A stretch of DNA of 43,947 nucleotides from Thermoflexia bacterium (GTDB lineage: Bacteria > Chloroflexota > Anaerolineae > B4-G1 > SLSP01), in NCBI GenBank assembly GCA_011192175.1, contig DUEJ01000014.1, forward strand, positions 1 to 43,947, given 5' to 3'. Made by a program: the position numbers and the translations under genes. Of the stretch, positions 1 to 6,260 are shown piece by piece. The notes beneath the pieces are model-generated. The model searched no databases. It saw only the letters and a list, made by a program, of their open reading frames with translations, and was not told the DNA's origin. The stretch's first letter is position 1, and every line of letters begins with the position of its first letter.

Positions 1-126
1 ACCGCTTCTGGGGACGCTGTCCCTGAAAACACCCCGAAAACAGGCCCTCAGTGGGGCAAAATCTTCAGCCAAGCAGTGTTTCTGGCCCTCAAATGGGAGC
101 TGGTTTTCCATATGCGATTGCCCTGG
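1..126. mobile_element. MITE-like repeat, copy 1 (cut by window edge)
   Basis: These 126 bases are the reverse complement of 32393-32518 with a single mismatch (position 109). The right end is the 15-base terminal repeat ATGCGATTGCCCTGG (112-126). By comparison with the complete second copy, about 18 bases of the left end lie outside the window. The element has no coding capacity. It sits 36 bases before the first attC site, so it borders or has inserted into the cassette array. The repeat itself is seen directly; calling it a non-autonomous transposable element is an inference from the terminal repeats and target duplication of copy 2. Confidence 0.85.
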
Positions 127-162
127 GGGCAGGGCATATAGGCAATTGTATTGGTTTTCGCC

Positions 163-290
163 GTCCAACCCCGCGTTAAGCTGACCCGCCTTCGGCTCTA
201 GGTGGGCGGCGCTATTTTTGCTCAATTTTTTCTGGGTAAAATTAGGTTGCGTTTGCAAAGTCGGCGGGTAGCTTACGCCATTCGTTGGGT
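163..290 (+). repeat. attC-1, integron recombination site
   Basis: The site begins with GTCCAAC (163-169; consensus RYYYAAC) and ends with GTTGGGT (284-290; consensus GTTRRRY). Inside, GCGTTAAGCTGACCCGCC (173-190) pairs with GGCGGGTAGCTTACGC (263-278), leaving two unpaired bases, T and G, on one arm. Imperfect inner arms with extrahelical bases are the hallmark of attC sites, which an integron integrase recognises as folded single strands. Length is 128 bp. It resembles the sites at 1238, 2143 and 4144. The gene of its own cassette, if any, lies left of the window. Confidence 0.8.
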
Positions 291-403
291 TGCTTTATTC
301 AGGCAAATAGAATAGCTTTGTGAGATCGTATGTAGGCAAGTTCAATAGCAGTAAAGAATAATAATATCGAGTTTAGTTTCATACAAAGGCGAGAAAGAAT
401 ACC

Positions 404-811
404 ATGATTCAATGTCCGAAGTGTAATCGAAAACAACCCCAAACCGTTATCATTTGTGATTGCGGGTATGATCTTAAAAAATACCGTGATGAACAAGAAG
501 AAATTCGCAAAAAGCAAAAATTTGCAGCACGCCCATATCGTTGGCTTCCAATATTTCGTGGAATTCTACGTCTTGCGGGTGGATTCACACTCATTACCGG
601 CACAATCAGTACTTATGTTTTCATATCAAATGGAGAAAGCTATGGATTAATGCTGACAAATCTGACTATTACAATTATTGCCTGTATCGCTTTATTTGCA
701 TATGCAGAAGTTATATCCGTCCTGCTTGATCTCAATGTTCAAAATAAAGATATTCTCTCCAAGCTTGAGCACATAAAAAGTTCAACGAACATTTCAACTC
801 AGTCTGAGTAA
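404..811 (+). CDS. Hypothetical zinc-ribbon membrane protein (cassette gene)
   Basis: A 135-residue protein of unrecognised function. It opens with a zinc-ribbon-like pair, CPKC at residues 4-7 and CDCG at 19-22. A basic, charged stretch follows (residues 25-45), then two hydrophobic segments at roughly 52-75 and 84-108 that look like a membrane hairpin, then a polar tail rich in Asn, Ser and Lys. The start ATG is preceded by GAGAAAGAA, a weak ribosome-binding site. It is AT-richer than the core genes. It lies between attC-1 and the degenerate attC at 1238, so it is probably an integron cassette gene. No function is proposed. Confidence 0.7.
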   Translation: MIQCPKCNRKQPQTVIICDCGYDLKKYRDEQEEIRKKQKFAARPYRWLPIFRGILRLAGGFTLITGTISTYVFISNGESYGLMLTNLTITIIACIALFAYAEVISVLLDLNVQNKDILSKLEHIKSSTNISTQSE

Positions 812-1237
812 GATGCTGACGGATAAAAACGCGCACTTGCTACCCGTTTGTTGTGGTCGAGTAAATATGGTTGTAAAAGCTGTCATCAAGTAACCTTTGC
901 TGCCAGGCCAGTGTGAGCGCACGTCGGTACATAAACTTCTTGCCAGCAGTGAATACCATAACTTTCCAAGTATCATCTCAAAAAATTAGGGTCGGTTGTA
1001 TCCCGGATTGTCAATCCGGCGGGCGGAATACCATTCCGCGCTACAAGCCCCCGAAATATTGAGATGCTACCTTTCCAATATAGCTTCATCCAAATTGGGT
1101 TGGTGATAAGAATTCTAGTGGACAAATCAGATAGATTGCGCAACAATACATCGCGTTGGAAGCAGAATCGTTTTTTCAGTTTATGGGTGGGGAGGTGTGC
1201 AGATGATGAGTTTTTCCTTTATTGGCTTCAAAATCAA
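812..1237. other. Non-coding cassette tail
   Basis: No convincing gene on either strand; the short open frames have no recognisable domain or good ribosome-binding site. The only clear structure is the double hairpin at 1003-1039. This is the long non-coding 3' part of the cassette that carries the zinc-ribbon gene. Confidence 0.5.
1003..1039. repeat. Double-hairpin (REP-like) element
   Basis: Two adjacent short palindromes: CCGGATTGTCAATCCGG (1003-1019) and GCGGAATACCATTCCGC (1023-1039). Neither is followed by a T run, so they are not obvious terminators. Paired GC-rich hairpins of this kind are typical of dispersed REP-like repeats. No second copy was seen in the window. Confidence 0.45.
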
Positions 1238-1365
1238 GTCCCCCCCAGGGCTAGCTGACCGGAACTTTCGACCCGTCGGGAACGCGGCGCGATTTTGGGA
1301 AGTTCAATCGGAGCGAAGCTTAGCCAGGGTCAATTCCGCCCCGGCAGCTAAACATCCTGTTGGGC
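1238..1365 (+). repeat. attC-like site with degenerate R'' box
   Basis: The right box GTTGGGC (1359-1365) fits GTTRRRY. The arm TAGCTGACCGGAA (1252-1264) pairs with TTCCGCCCCGGCAGCTA (1334-1350), leaving an unpaired A. The span is 128 bp, the same as attC-1. The left box reads GTCCCCC instead of RYYYAAC, so the site is probably decayed. It separates the zinc-ribbon cassette from the dehydrogenase cassette. Confidence 0.45.
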
Positions 1366-1410
1366 AGCCTGCAATGTAAGAAAACGTTTGTTTAGAACAA
1401 GGAGGCAAGT

Positions 1411-2109
1411 ATGCGTTTGATGGTGATTACCGGGGCAAGTAGTGGAGTGGGCAGGGCCACCGCGTTGCGTTTTGCTAGCGAAGGGTATGCAGTGTGTGCT
1501 CTAGCGCGCAGCGCAAACAAATTGGATGAATTGGTAGTGGAGGCAGTAGGGAAGATATACCCATACCCTACTGACGTCTCTGATTCCCAGGCAGTGGAAC
1601 GGACATTCGCCAAAATACTTGAGGAGCACGGCAAGATCGACGTTTTGGTGAATAACGCGGGTGTTACAACCGGTGGTCGGCCAATTGATTTCGCCATGAT
1701 TGACCGCATCATCGACACGAACCTGAAAGGTACTCTGTACTGTACCTTTGCGGCGCTACCGTCAATGCGGCAGAATGGCGGGGGGCATATTGTGAATGTG
1801 GCCTCCATAGCCGGCGTAAATATCTCTGCGCAGGGAGATGACGGTCTATATATCGCCTCGAAGCATGGCGTCGTCGCCCATTCCGAGGCTTTAGGAAGGC
1901 TGGTCAGGCGTGACGGGGTACTGGTAACGGCCCTGTGTCCCGGCGGCATTGACACTCCACTGTGGAATGACGAAAATCCATATCCTTATGACGAAGGTAT
2001 GATGATCCAGCCGGAAGAAGTTGCAGACCTTATTGCCTACATCCTGGCACAACCCAAACGCACCCTGTTCAAAAATGTCATTTTCGTCCCGGTTGTTGAG
2101 CAGTGGTAA
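1411..2109 (+). CDS. Short-chain dehydrogenase/reductase (cassette gene)
   Basis: A 232-residue classical SDR, an NAD(P)-dependent oxidoreductase of unknown substrate. The Rossmann cofactor motif TGASSGVG is at residues 7-14, NNAG at about 81-84, the catalytic Ser in NVASIAG, and the catalytic pair YxxxK as YIASK near residues 149-153. The C-terminal LCPGGIDTP segment is also typical. The start is set by GGAGG (1400-1404) just upstream of ATG. The gene is followed 33 bases later by attC-2, so it forms a gene-plus-attC cassette of about 0.9 kb. Stress or metabolic enzymes of this kind are common integron cargo; the substrate cannot be read from sequence. Confidence 0.9.
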   Translation: MRLMVITGASSGVGRATALRFASEGYAVCALARSANKLDELVVEAVGKIYPYPTDVSDSQAVERTFAKILEEHGKIDVLVNNAGVTTGGRPIDFAMIDRIIDTNLKGTLYCTFAALPSMRQNGGGHIVNVASIAGVNISAQGDDGLYIASKHGVVAHSEALGRLVRRDGVLVTALCPGGIDTPLWNDENPYPYDEGMMIQPEEVADLIAYILAQPKRTLFKNVIFVPVVEQW

Positions 2110-2142
2110 AAAATTTACCCGGCATACGCCAATAATGTGGCC

Positions 2143-2273
2143 GCCCAACCAGCGGTTGCAGCCGACTTGGCTAATCGGTGCGCTTTTCGAGTTTTTTCAC
2201 CCGCATTGGGGTTATTTGCTTGGCGAAGGTACTCGCGCCGCAGCCGCCCAGCGCGTGAAGGCAACCGTTAGCC
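2143..2273 (+). repeat. attC-2, integron recombination site
   Basis: Left box GCCCAAC (2143-2149) and right box GTTAGCC (2267-2273) enclose 131 bp. The arm CGGTTGC (2153-2159) pairs with GCAACCG (2261-2267). The start GCCGCCCAACCAGCGGTTGC shares its layout with attC-4 at 4141. It closes the dehydrogenase cassette. Confidence 0.75.
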
Positions 2274-2517
2274 CGCCGAAGCGCATACGGTACGGAAAGG
2301 TTTTACCAGGTTTCCGAGTTGATTTGCACATCGACAAGGGCGGTTTGCTTGATGAAACGGGGCTTCAAGTAGTCTAATCGTTGCAACCTCGTCAAGATCA
2401 TCGAGCAGGACGAAATTTGATTGCGCCTGGGTGAGTAAAAGCTGCACAGATATAGACGCCCACTATACTTCGGAGTAATCGCTGGTATTTTGTGCGGCTT
2501 TGCCGTATAATATCAAC
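2274..2517. promoter_or_regulatory. Upstream region and -10 box of the HigB/HigA-like cassette
   Basis: No gene is seen. A perfect -10 hexamer TATAAT lies at 2506-2511, only six bases before the toxin ATG at 2518. Transcription would therefore start at or almost at the initiation codon, giving a leaderless message. No good -35 box was found at 17 bases. A short GC-rich dyad (CGGC-TTT-GCCG, 2495-2505) touches the -10 box and could be an antitoxin operator. Confidence 0.45.
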
Positions 2518-2829
2518 ATGGTCTTCATTGAAACTTCCACGTTCACGAAATTGATAGTCTCGTATCTCACAGATGACGAATATCGGGGACTGCAACTGTT
2601 TCTCCTCTAACGTCCCAACGCAGGACGGATTGTTCGCGGCAGCGGTGGAGTCAGAAAGTTGCGTTGGGCGCTACCTGGCAAAGGCAAAAGTGGCGGTATC
2701 AGGATCATCTATTATTGGAAACGGCAAGAGGATGAAATCTGGATGTTGACGGTCTATAGTAAGAGTGAACGAGAGAGCATACCGAGTCACATTTTGAAAA
2801 AGATAGCCGAGGAAATCAAAGATGTCTGA
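2518..2829 (+). pseudogene. HigB/RelE-like toxin, interrupted by an in-frame TAA
   Basis: Read through one stop, this frame gives a 103-residue RelE/HigB-family mRNA interferase-like toxin. The first part ends LQLFLL at residue 30, codon 31 is TAA (2608-2610), and the same frame continues with RPNAGRIVRGSGGVRKLRW, then GGIRIIYYW and DEIWMLTVYSK, the typical core of the family. There is no frameshift: a single codon is changed. The core and C-terminal part should not be translated, so the toxin is probably dead. The end overlaps the antitoxin start by 8 bases (ATG at 2822), as in intact higBA-type operons. Confidence 0.8.
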
Positions 2830-3109
2830 ACGAAATATGGGGAACGAAATTCTGGAGGGCGTCCGGGAAATTAAAGCCCACAAAACCGGCCAGTTGGAAC
2901 TTAGGACGCGCGAACTCAGCAAGCCGTCTACATCGCGGGAGATCCGCGAACGACTCGATTTATCGCAGTCTGCTTTCGCAGGGTTAATGGGAGTGAATCT
3001 GCGCATGGTGCAGGAGTGGGAACGAGGCAAGCGCAAGCCATGCGGACCAGCAAGGTCGTTGTTACGGATAGCCGAGCAGCATCCAGAAGTGTTTGTAAAG
3101 GCAGTGTAG
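2822..3109 (+). CDS. HigA/NadS-like XRE-family antitoxin
   Basis: A 95-residue protein with a helix-turn-helix domain over about residues 42-85: LDLSQSAFAGLMGV forms the first helices and NLRMVQEWERGKRKP the recognition helix and wing. This matches XRE-type antitoxins of HigBA/NadS pairs, which bind and neutralise the toxin and repress their own promoter. The start ATG at 2822 overlaps the toxin end; an alternative ATG lies 15 bases downstream. The gene appears intact although the toxin before it is broken. It may survive as a repressor or as protection against a related toxin elsewhere; that is inference. Confidence 0.8.
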   Translation: MSERNMGNEILEGVREIKAHKTGQLELRTRELSKPSTSREIRERLDLSQSAFAGLMGVNLRMVQEWERGKRKPCGPARSLLRIAEQHPEVFVKAV

Positions 3110-3257
3110 GTCTCGAAGTCGAGATATGTGCTAACGCGCAAATAGTAGGTGGCGTGATTTGGCGTGGGTAGGGAAGGTTGCGGGTGGTCTGGTCGTTGCG
3201 CGGCGGGAGCGAAAGTTTCACGAGCAAGCGTCGTCGTGGCGAGGGATTTCACACGGT

Positions 3258-3294
3258 GGCGGAGGCAATGGGCGCGTAGCGCCGAGCCTCCGCC
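3258..3294. repeat. GC-rich hairpin before attC-3
   Basis: GGCGGAGGC (3258-3266) pairs with GCCTCCGCC (3286-3294), with an inner hairpin GGCGC-GTA-GCGCC (3271-3283). It follows the antitoxin gene by about 150 bases and touches the left box of attC-3. There is no T run, so it is not a classical terminator. Apart from it, 3110-3291 holds no supported gene. Confidence 0.45.
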
Positions 3295-3348
3295 TAACTG
3301 CTCCATGCAGCCCCTGGGGGGAGGCGGCTTATCCCGCGCTCGTTAGCC
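3292..3348 (+). repeat. attC-3, short integron site
   Basis: Left box GCCTAAC (3292-3298) and right box GTTAGCC (3342-3348), 57 bp apart end to end. The right end CGTTAGCCGCC is nearly the same as in attC-2 (CGTTAGCCCGCC), and the left side TCCGCCTAAC resembles GCCGTCTAAC of attC-4. Inner arm pairing is weaker than in attC-1, hence lower confidence. It ends the HigA cassette. Confidence 0.5.
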
Positions 3349-3398
3349 GCCGCAGTCCAAACCAGAATCAAAGGTTGGACAACGGGTTAGAATGACCT

Positions 3399-3425
3399 GA
3401 TATTGCGTGCAATATCCTTTATAAT
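3399..3425 (+). promoter_or_regulatory. Promoter -10 box with palindromic operator for the PIN/RHH pair
   Basis: A perfect 8+2+8 palindrome, GATATTGC-GT-GCAATATC, occupies 3399-3416. The -10 box TATAAT follows at 3420-3425, six bases before the ATG at 3432. The dyad covers the space where RNA polymerase would contact the -35 and spacer region. This is a natural site for autorepression by the ribbon-helix-helix antitoxin encoded second in the operon. Binding is inferred. Confidence 0.65.
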
Positions 3426-3431
3426 ATCAGT

Positions 3432-3860
3432 ATGAAAACCCCAGACGTAGTTCTTGATACCAACGTTATCATCTCCGCCCAACGTTCCTAAAGAGGGGCT
3501 TCGGCGAAATTGATGTCTCTAATCGGGGCAGGTCGCTTTGAAATCCATCTATCTGTGTCATTGGCGCTCGAATACGAGGATGTGCTGCGCCGCCAAAGCA
3601 ACGTCTTAAGATTGACTCGAGAAGATGTGATCGATTTGATTGATGCTCTGTGTTCCTTATCGCAGCACCACAAAATCTATTTTCTTTGGCGTCCTCAACT
3701 CCGTGATGCAGGGGATGAATTGGTATTGGAACTAGCAGGGGCTGCAAAGTGCAATTACATTGTGACGTACAACCGGAAAGATTTCGCTGGTGCAGAGAAA
3801 TTCAGGCTGAGAGTGGTTACGCCAAAAGAATTCTTGCAGGAGCTAGGTGAATTAAAATGA
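3432..3860 (+). pseudogene. PIN-domain toxin, interrupted by an in-frame TAA
   Basis: Read through one stop, this frame encodes a 142-residue PIN-domain ribonuclease-like toxin. The start MKTPDVVLDTNVIISAQRS carries the first catalytic Asp (LDTN, residue 9), but codon 20 is TAA (3489-3491). The frame then continues with RGASAKLMSLIGAGRFE, an EY (EYEDVL) acidic motif, and a C-terminal NYIVTYNRKDF segment. Re-initiation at ATG 3510 would lack the first catalytic Asp. The toxin is therefore probably inactive. Its end overlaps the antitoxin start (ATGA), showing the original operon design. Confidence 0.8.
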
Positions 3861-4093
3861 GTATGCTGAGCTTGAGACTCCCCAAGTCGATGTATGGTGA
3901 TTTGAAAGATGTCGCTAAGGCGGAAGGCGTCTCGATGAATCAGTTTGTCACGCTTGCGATTGCCGAGAAGATAGCCGCGTTGAACACGCTGGACTATTTG
4001 GGGAAAATAGCCCAGCGGGGTAGTTGGGAGAAATTGCTAGCGGCGTTGGCAAAGGCGCCAGACGTCGAACCAGAGGAACATGACAGGTTGTAA
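3857..4093 (+). CDS. Ribbon-helix-helix antitoxin (HicB/CopG-type)
   Basis: A 78-residue protein. The N-terminal strand MSMLSLRLPKSMYGDL followed by an amphipathic helix pair (VAKAEGVSMNQFVTLAIAEKIAAL) is a ribbon-helix-helix DNA-binding fold. The C-terminal part, with LGKIAQRGSWEKLLAAL, would wrap the toxin. It overlaps the PIN gene by four bases, so the two are translationally coupled. It probably represses its own promoter at the 3399-3416 palindrome. The gene is intact while the toxin is not. Confidence 0.8.
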   Translation: MSMLSLRLPKSMYGDLKDVAKAEGVSMNQFVTLAIAEKIAALNTLDYLGKIAQRGSWEKLLAALAKAPDVEPEEHDRL

Positions 4094-4140
4094 TCTGTCT
4101 TCTATTGCAGAGTAAGCTAATACCTGCATTCAAGTAATGT

Positions 4141-4172
4141 GCCGTCTAACCAGCGCATGCACCCGACCGTGC
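4141..4172 (+). repeat. attC-4, left half only
   Basis: GCCGTCTAACCAGCGCATGC followed by ACCCGACC matches the left arm of attC-2, with box GTCTAAC (4144-4150). No matching right arm or GTTRRRY box follows before the core genes begin. The site looks truncated and marks the right edge of the cassette array. Confidence 0.6.
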
Positions 4173-4270
4173 TAACCTTGTCCCCTCCGCAAATTAATGA
4201 GATGGGAGACGCGCTCTGAAAGCGGCGAAAGCCTGAAGATACTAACCGGTTTCCGCAATATGCTATTTAG

Positions 4271-4317
4271 ATGTGATTGCCCTGCCCTGGAACTATCCCG
4301 GGGGCAGGGACTTTTTG
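4271..4317 (+). terminator. Terminator-like hairpin overlapping a MITE-end relic
   Basis: CCCTGCCCT (4280-4288) pairs with GGGGGCAGGG (4300-4309, one wobble), and CTTTTT follows at 4311-4316, as in an intrinsic terminator. The bases ATGTGATTGCCCTG (4271-4284) match the MITE terminal repeat ATGCGATTGCCCTGG apart from one internal change, so the hairpin may be built on an old element end. It would isolate the cassette array from the LysM gene. Confidence 0.55.
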
Positions 4318-4326
4318 GGGCTATGG

Positions 4327-4332
4327 TATAAT
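4327..4332 (+). promoter_or_regulatory. -10 box of the LysM lipoprotein gene
   Basis: TATAAT lies eight bases before the GTG start at 4341, so transcription would begin at or within one or two bases of the start codon. No clear -35 box is present 17 bases upstream. Confidence 0.5.
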
Positions 4333-4340
4333 TCCCCGCT

Positions 4341-5360
4341 GTGAAGAAACGACGCGGGGGGGCAATCTGGTTAGGAATATTCTTGATCCTCTTCGGGGGA
4401 GGAGGTTGTGGGACGGTTCTGACTCCACAACCAGTTGTCTCTTCTCCTACTCCAACTGCTCTGTTGTCGGTGAGTGAGCCGAGCATCTCTGAGGCGACAG
4501 TGGCTGTACAACTAACCCCGCTTCCCCCGACACCAACTTTCACTCCGATCCCTTCTCCTACGCCGGTGATGCACAATGTGGAATCCGGTGATACGCTTTT
4601 CGGCATTGCGTTGGAATATGGGGTCACGGCGGAAGCGATTCAAGAGCAGAATGGGATGGCTGATCCTAACGCCTTGAGCATCGGACAGGCTCTGATTATC
4701 CCGCTGGACGAACCGAAGGAGGCAGAAACTTCTCCGGAGGTTCAAGGGAATTTGATATTGCGCACGCCTACCCCGCTCCCGTTGCCAGAACCGCACGTCG
4801 CTCTCTACCCCACGGCCGTGGGCGGGATTTGGTGTCTGGGAGAAGTGGCAAATAGCACTGCCGGGCCGATCACCAATCTACAAGTACAGGTGACATTACT
4901 GGATGAGTTAGGCACCCCGCTCGTCACCCAGCGGACGCTGGCGGCCGCGGATTACTTGCCGCCTGCAGAAAGGGCCCCTTTTGCGCTACTCTTTGCTGAG
5001 CCTCCAGCAGGAGCCGTTAAGGCAGAGGTTGTCTTGCGTCGCGCTGAACCTATCGGCGGGATAACCGCTGGGTTTCTCCCTCTGGAGGTGAGCCAGCTGA
5101 CTGGTGGGGTTTCTGGTCCGCAATATCGAGTTGCTGGGCAGCTGACGAATCAAGCGACCGCGTTGGTGGAGCGGGTTATGGTGGTAGTTACCCTCTATGA
5201 TGACGCTGAGCAGGTCTTGGCCTATCGGCAGGCGTTGCTGCTGGAGGGAGAGAGTCTCAATCCTGGCCAGCTGCTGGAATTTGTATTATTATTAACTCCC
5301 AGAGGTAAAAAGGCCCCCGCCTCTTTCCAGGCTTTAGCCTGGGGATACCGGGGTCATTAA
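4341..5360 (+). CDS. LysM-domain lipoprotein
   Basis: A 339-residue exported protein. A basic N-terminus and hydrophobic core (residues 10-18) lead to a Cys at about residue 23, consistent with a lipoprotein signal peptide. A Pro/Thr-rich linker (about 28-75) precedes a LysM peptidoglycan-binding domain at about 77-121, with SGDTLFGIALEYGV and LSIGQALIIP. The remaining half contains two related beta-rich repeats (GEVANSTAGPITNLQVQVTLLD and GQLTNQATALVERVMVVVTLYD), like FxLYD-type domains. It is probably attached to the cell surface. The GTG start directly follows a TATAAT box, suggesting a leaderless message. The acyltransferase gene follows nine bases after the stop and is probably co-transcribed. 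Confidence 0.8.
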   Translation: MKKRRGGAIWLGIFLILFGGGGCGTVLTPQPVVSSPTPTALLSVSEPSISEATVAVQLTPLPPTPTFTPIPSPTPVMHNVESGDTLFGIALEYGVTAEAIQEQNGMADPNALSIGQALIIPLDEPKEAETSPEVQGNLILRTPTPLPLPEPHVALYPTAVGGIWCLGEVANSTAGPITNLQVQVTLLDELGTPLVTQRTLAAADYLPPAERAPFALLFAEPPAGAVKAEVVLRRAEPIGGITAGFLPLEVSQLTGGVSGPQYRVAGQLTNQATALVERVMVVVTLYDDAEQVLAYRQALLLEGESLNPGQLLEFVLLLTPRGKKAPASFQALAWGYRGH

Positions 5361-5369
5361 TGAGGTGAA

Positions 5370-6002
5370 ATGGATAGAAAATATGCACGTATTCGGAAGG
5401 TGCTCTCGATAGTTTTTCAAGTTTTAGGGCGTGTGGAAGCGCAGGGCGTGGAAAATATCCCCCAAGAAGCGGGTTGTATCTTAGCTCTTAATCACTTGAG
5501 CCGGTTGGATACGTTCTTGATTGGGATAACGTGTCCGCGGCAGGTCTACGCCCTGGTGGCGGCTAAATACAAATCCTATCCGCTGGTCAACTGGTTCATA
5601 GAAGCTATCGGCGGAATTTGGGTAAATCGCACGGAGTTTAGTCGTGAACCATTGATGACGGCCATCAAGATATTGAAGCGTGGCGAGGTGCTAGGCTTGG
5701 CTCCGGAAGGGACTCGGTCTACCAGCGGCGCGTTACAGATAGGAAAGCCCGGAGTTGCGTTCATCGCGGCACATGCCGGCGTCCCTATCGTCCCCTTGGG
5801 AATTACGGGGACACAGAACATGAAAGAGCTGTTGCGTTTCCGCCGGATGCGGGTGAGCATAACTTATGGTGAACCTTTTTATCTATCCCCGGAAGGGCGG
5901 ATGAGCTCGGACGAGCTGGCGGCAGCCACCGAACTTATAATGGTGCGAATCGCGAAGTTACTACCGCCGGAATATCGCGGCGTCTACGCGGAGAAGGTCT
6001 AG
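5370..6002 (+). CDS. plsC: 1-acyl-sn-glycerol-3-phosphate acyltransferase (PlsC family)
   Basis: A 210-residue protein. The acyltransferase block I motif NHLSRLD (H-x4-D) lies near residues 41-47 and block III PEGTRS near 112-117. Enzymes of this family add the second acyl chain to lysophosphatidate on the inner face of the membrane, making phosphatidic acid for phospholipids. Length fits the family. GAGGTG precedes the ATG. It sits nine bases after the LysM gene. Substrate specificity is not certain: several related acyltransferases share these motifs. Confidence 0.85.
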   Translation: MDRKYARIRKVLSIVFQVLGRVEAQGVENIPQEAGCILALNHLSRLDTFLIGITCPRQVYALVAAKYKSYPLVNWFIEAIGGIWVNRTEFSREPLMTAIKILKRGEVLGLAPEGTRSTSGALQIGKPGVAFIAAHAGVPIVPLGITGTQNMKELLRFRRMRVSITYGEPFYLSPEGRMSSDELAAATELIMVRIAKLLPPEYRGVYAEKV

Positions 6003-6042
6003 CTACCCACGTTGATTTTAATTGAGCGCTCTGATTTTTACT

Positions 6043-6070
6043 TTGACTGACATGGCTGGTATGGTATAAT
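6043..6070 (+). promoter_or_regulatory. Sigma-70-type promoter of rpoB
   Basis: TTGACT (6043-6048), a 16-base spacer, then TATAAT (6065-6070). Transcription would start near 6077, leaving an untranslated leader of about 277 bases before the rpoB ATG at 6354. Confidence 0.75.
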
Positions 6071-6219
6071 AGTCAGTCGTGATTGCGTGAGTCAGTCAGT
6101 CATTTGATTATTAAAGAATGGAGGTTACTACGCAGGTTGACCTATTTTAGATCTCGGAGGTCTATCTTGCCTGAGTAGTAGCGAATGGAGAAGTTTAAAT
6201 AGCCCGCAGTTCTAAAGAG

Positions 6220-6260
6220 CGTGATGCAAGTTGGGGATGTAAAAGCATCGCGTTTTCTTT
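6220..6260 (+). terminator. Terminator-like hairpin in the rpoB leader (candidate attenuator)
   Basis: CGTGATGC (6220-6227) pairs fully, with one wobble, with GCATCGCG (6245-6252), followed at once by TTTTCTTT. This has the form of an intrinsic terminator placed about 95 bases before the rpoB start and well inside the transcript from 6043. A smaller hairpin, GACCT (6139-6143) with AGGTC (6158-6162), lies upstream. Together they suggest control by premature termination; no antiterminator partner was proven. Confidence 0.6.

Noticed and set aside
812-900. Transposase fragment after the zinc-ribbon gene
   Set aside because: A short frame (LTDKNAHLLPVCCGRVN) looked suggestive but is too short and matched no family I could name.
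1392-1955. 187-residue minus-strand open frame
   Set aside because: It is the antisense of the SDR gene, whose motifs and ribosome-binding site are clear on the plus strand.
2021-2377. 118-residue plus-strand open frame across the SDR end and beyond
   Set aside because: It overlaps the SDR gene in another frame and runs through attC-2, with no recognisable domain.
2518-3491. Reassigned TAA codon (alternative genetic code) to explain both interrupted toxins
   Set aside because: TAA ends the SDR, zinc-ribbon, rpoB and other genes normally, so it works as a stop here.
4280-4316. Further attC site
   Set aside because: The hairpin has no RYYYAAC or GTTRRRY box and is followed by a T run, so terminator fits better.
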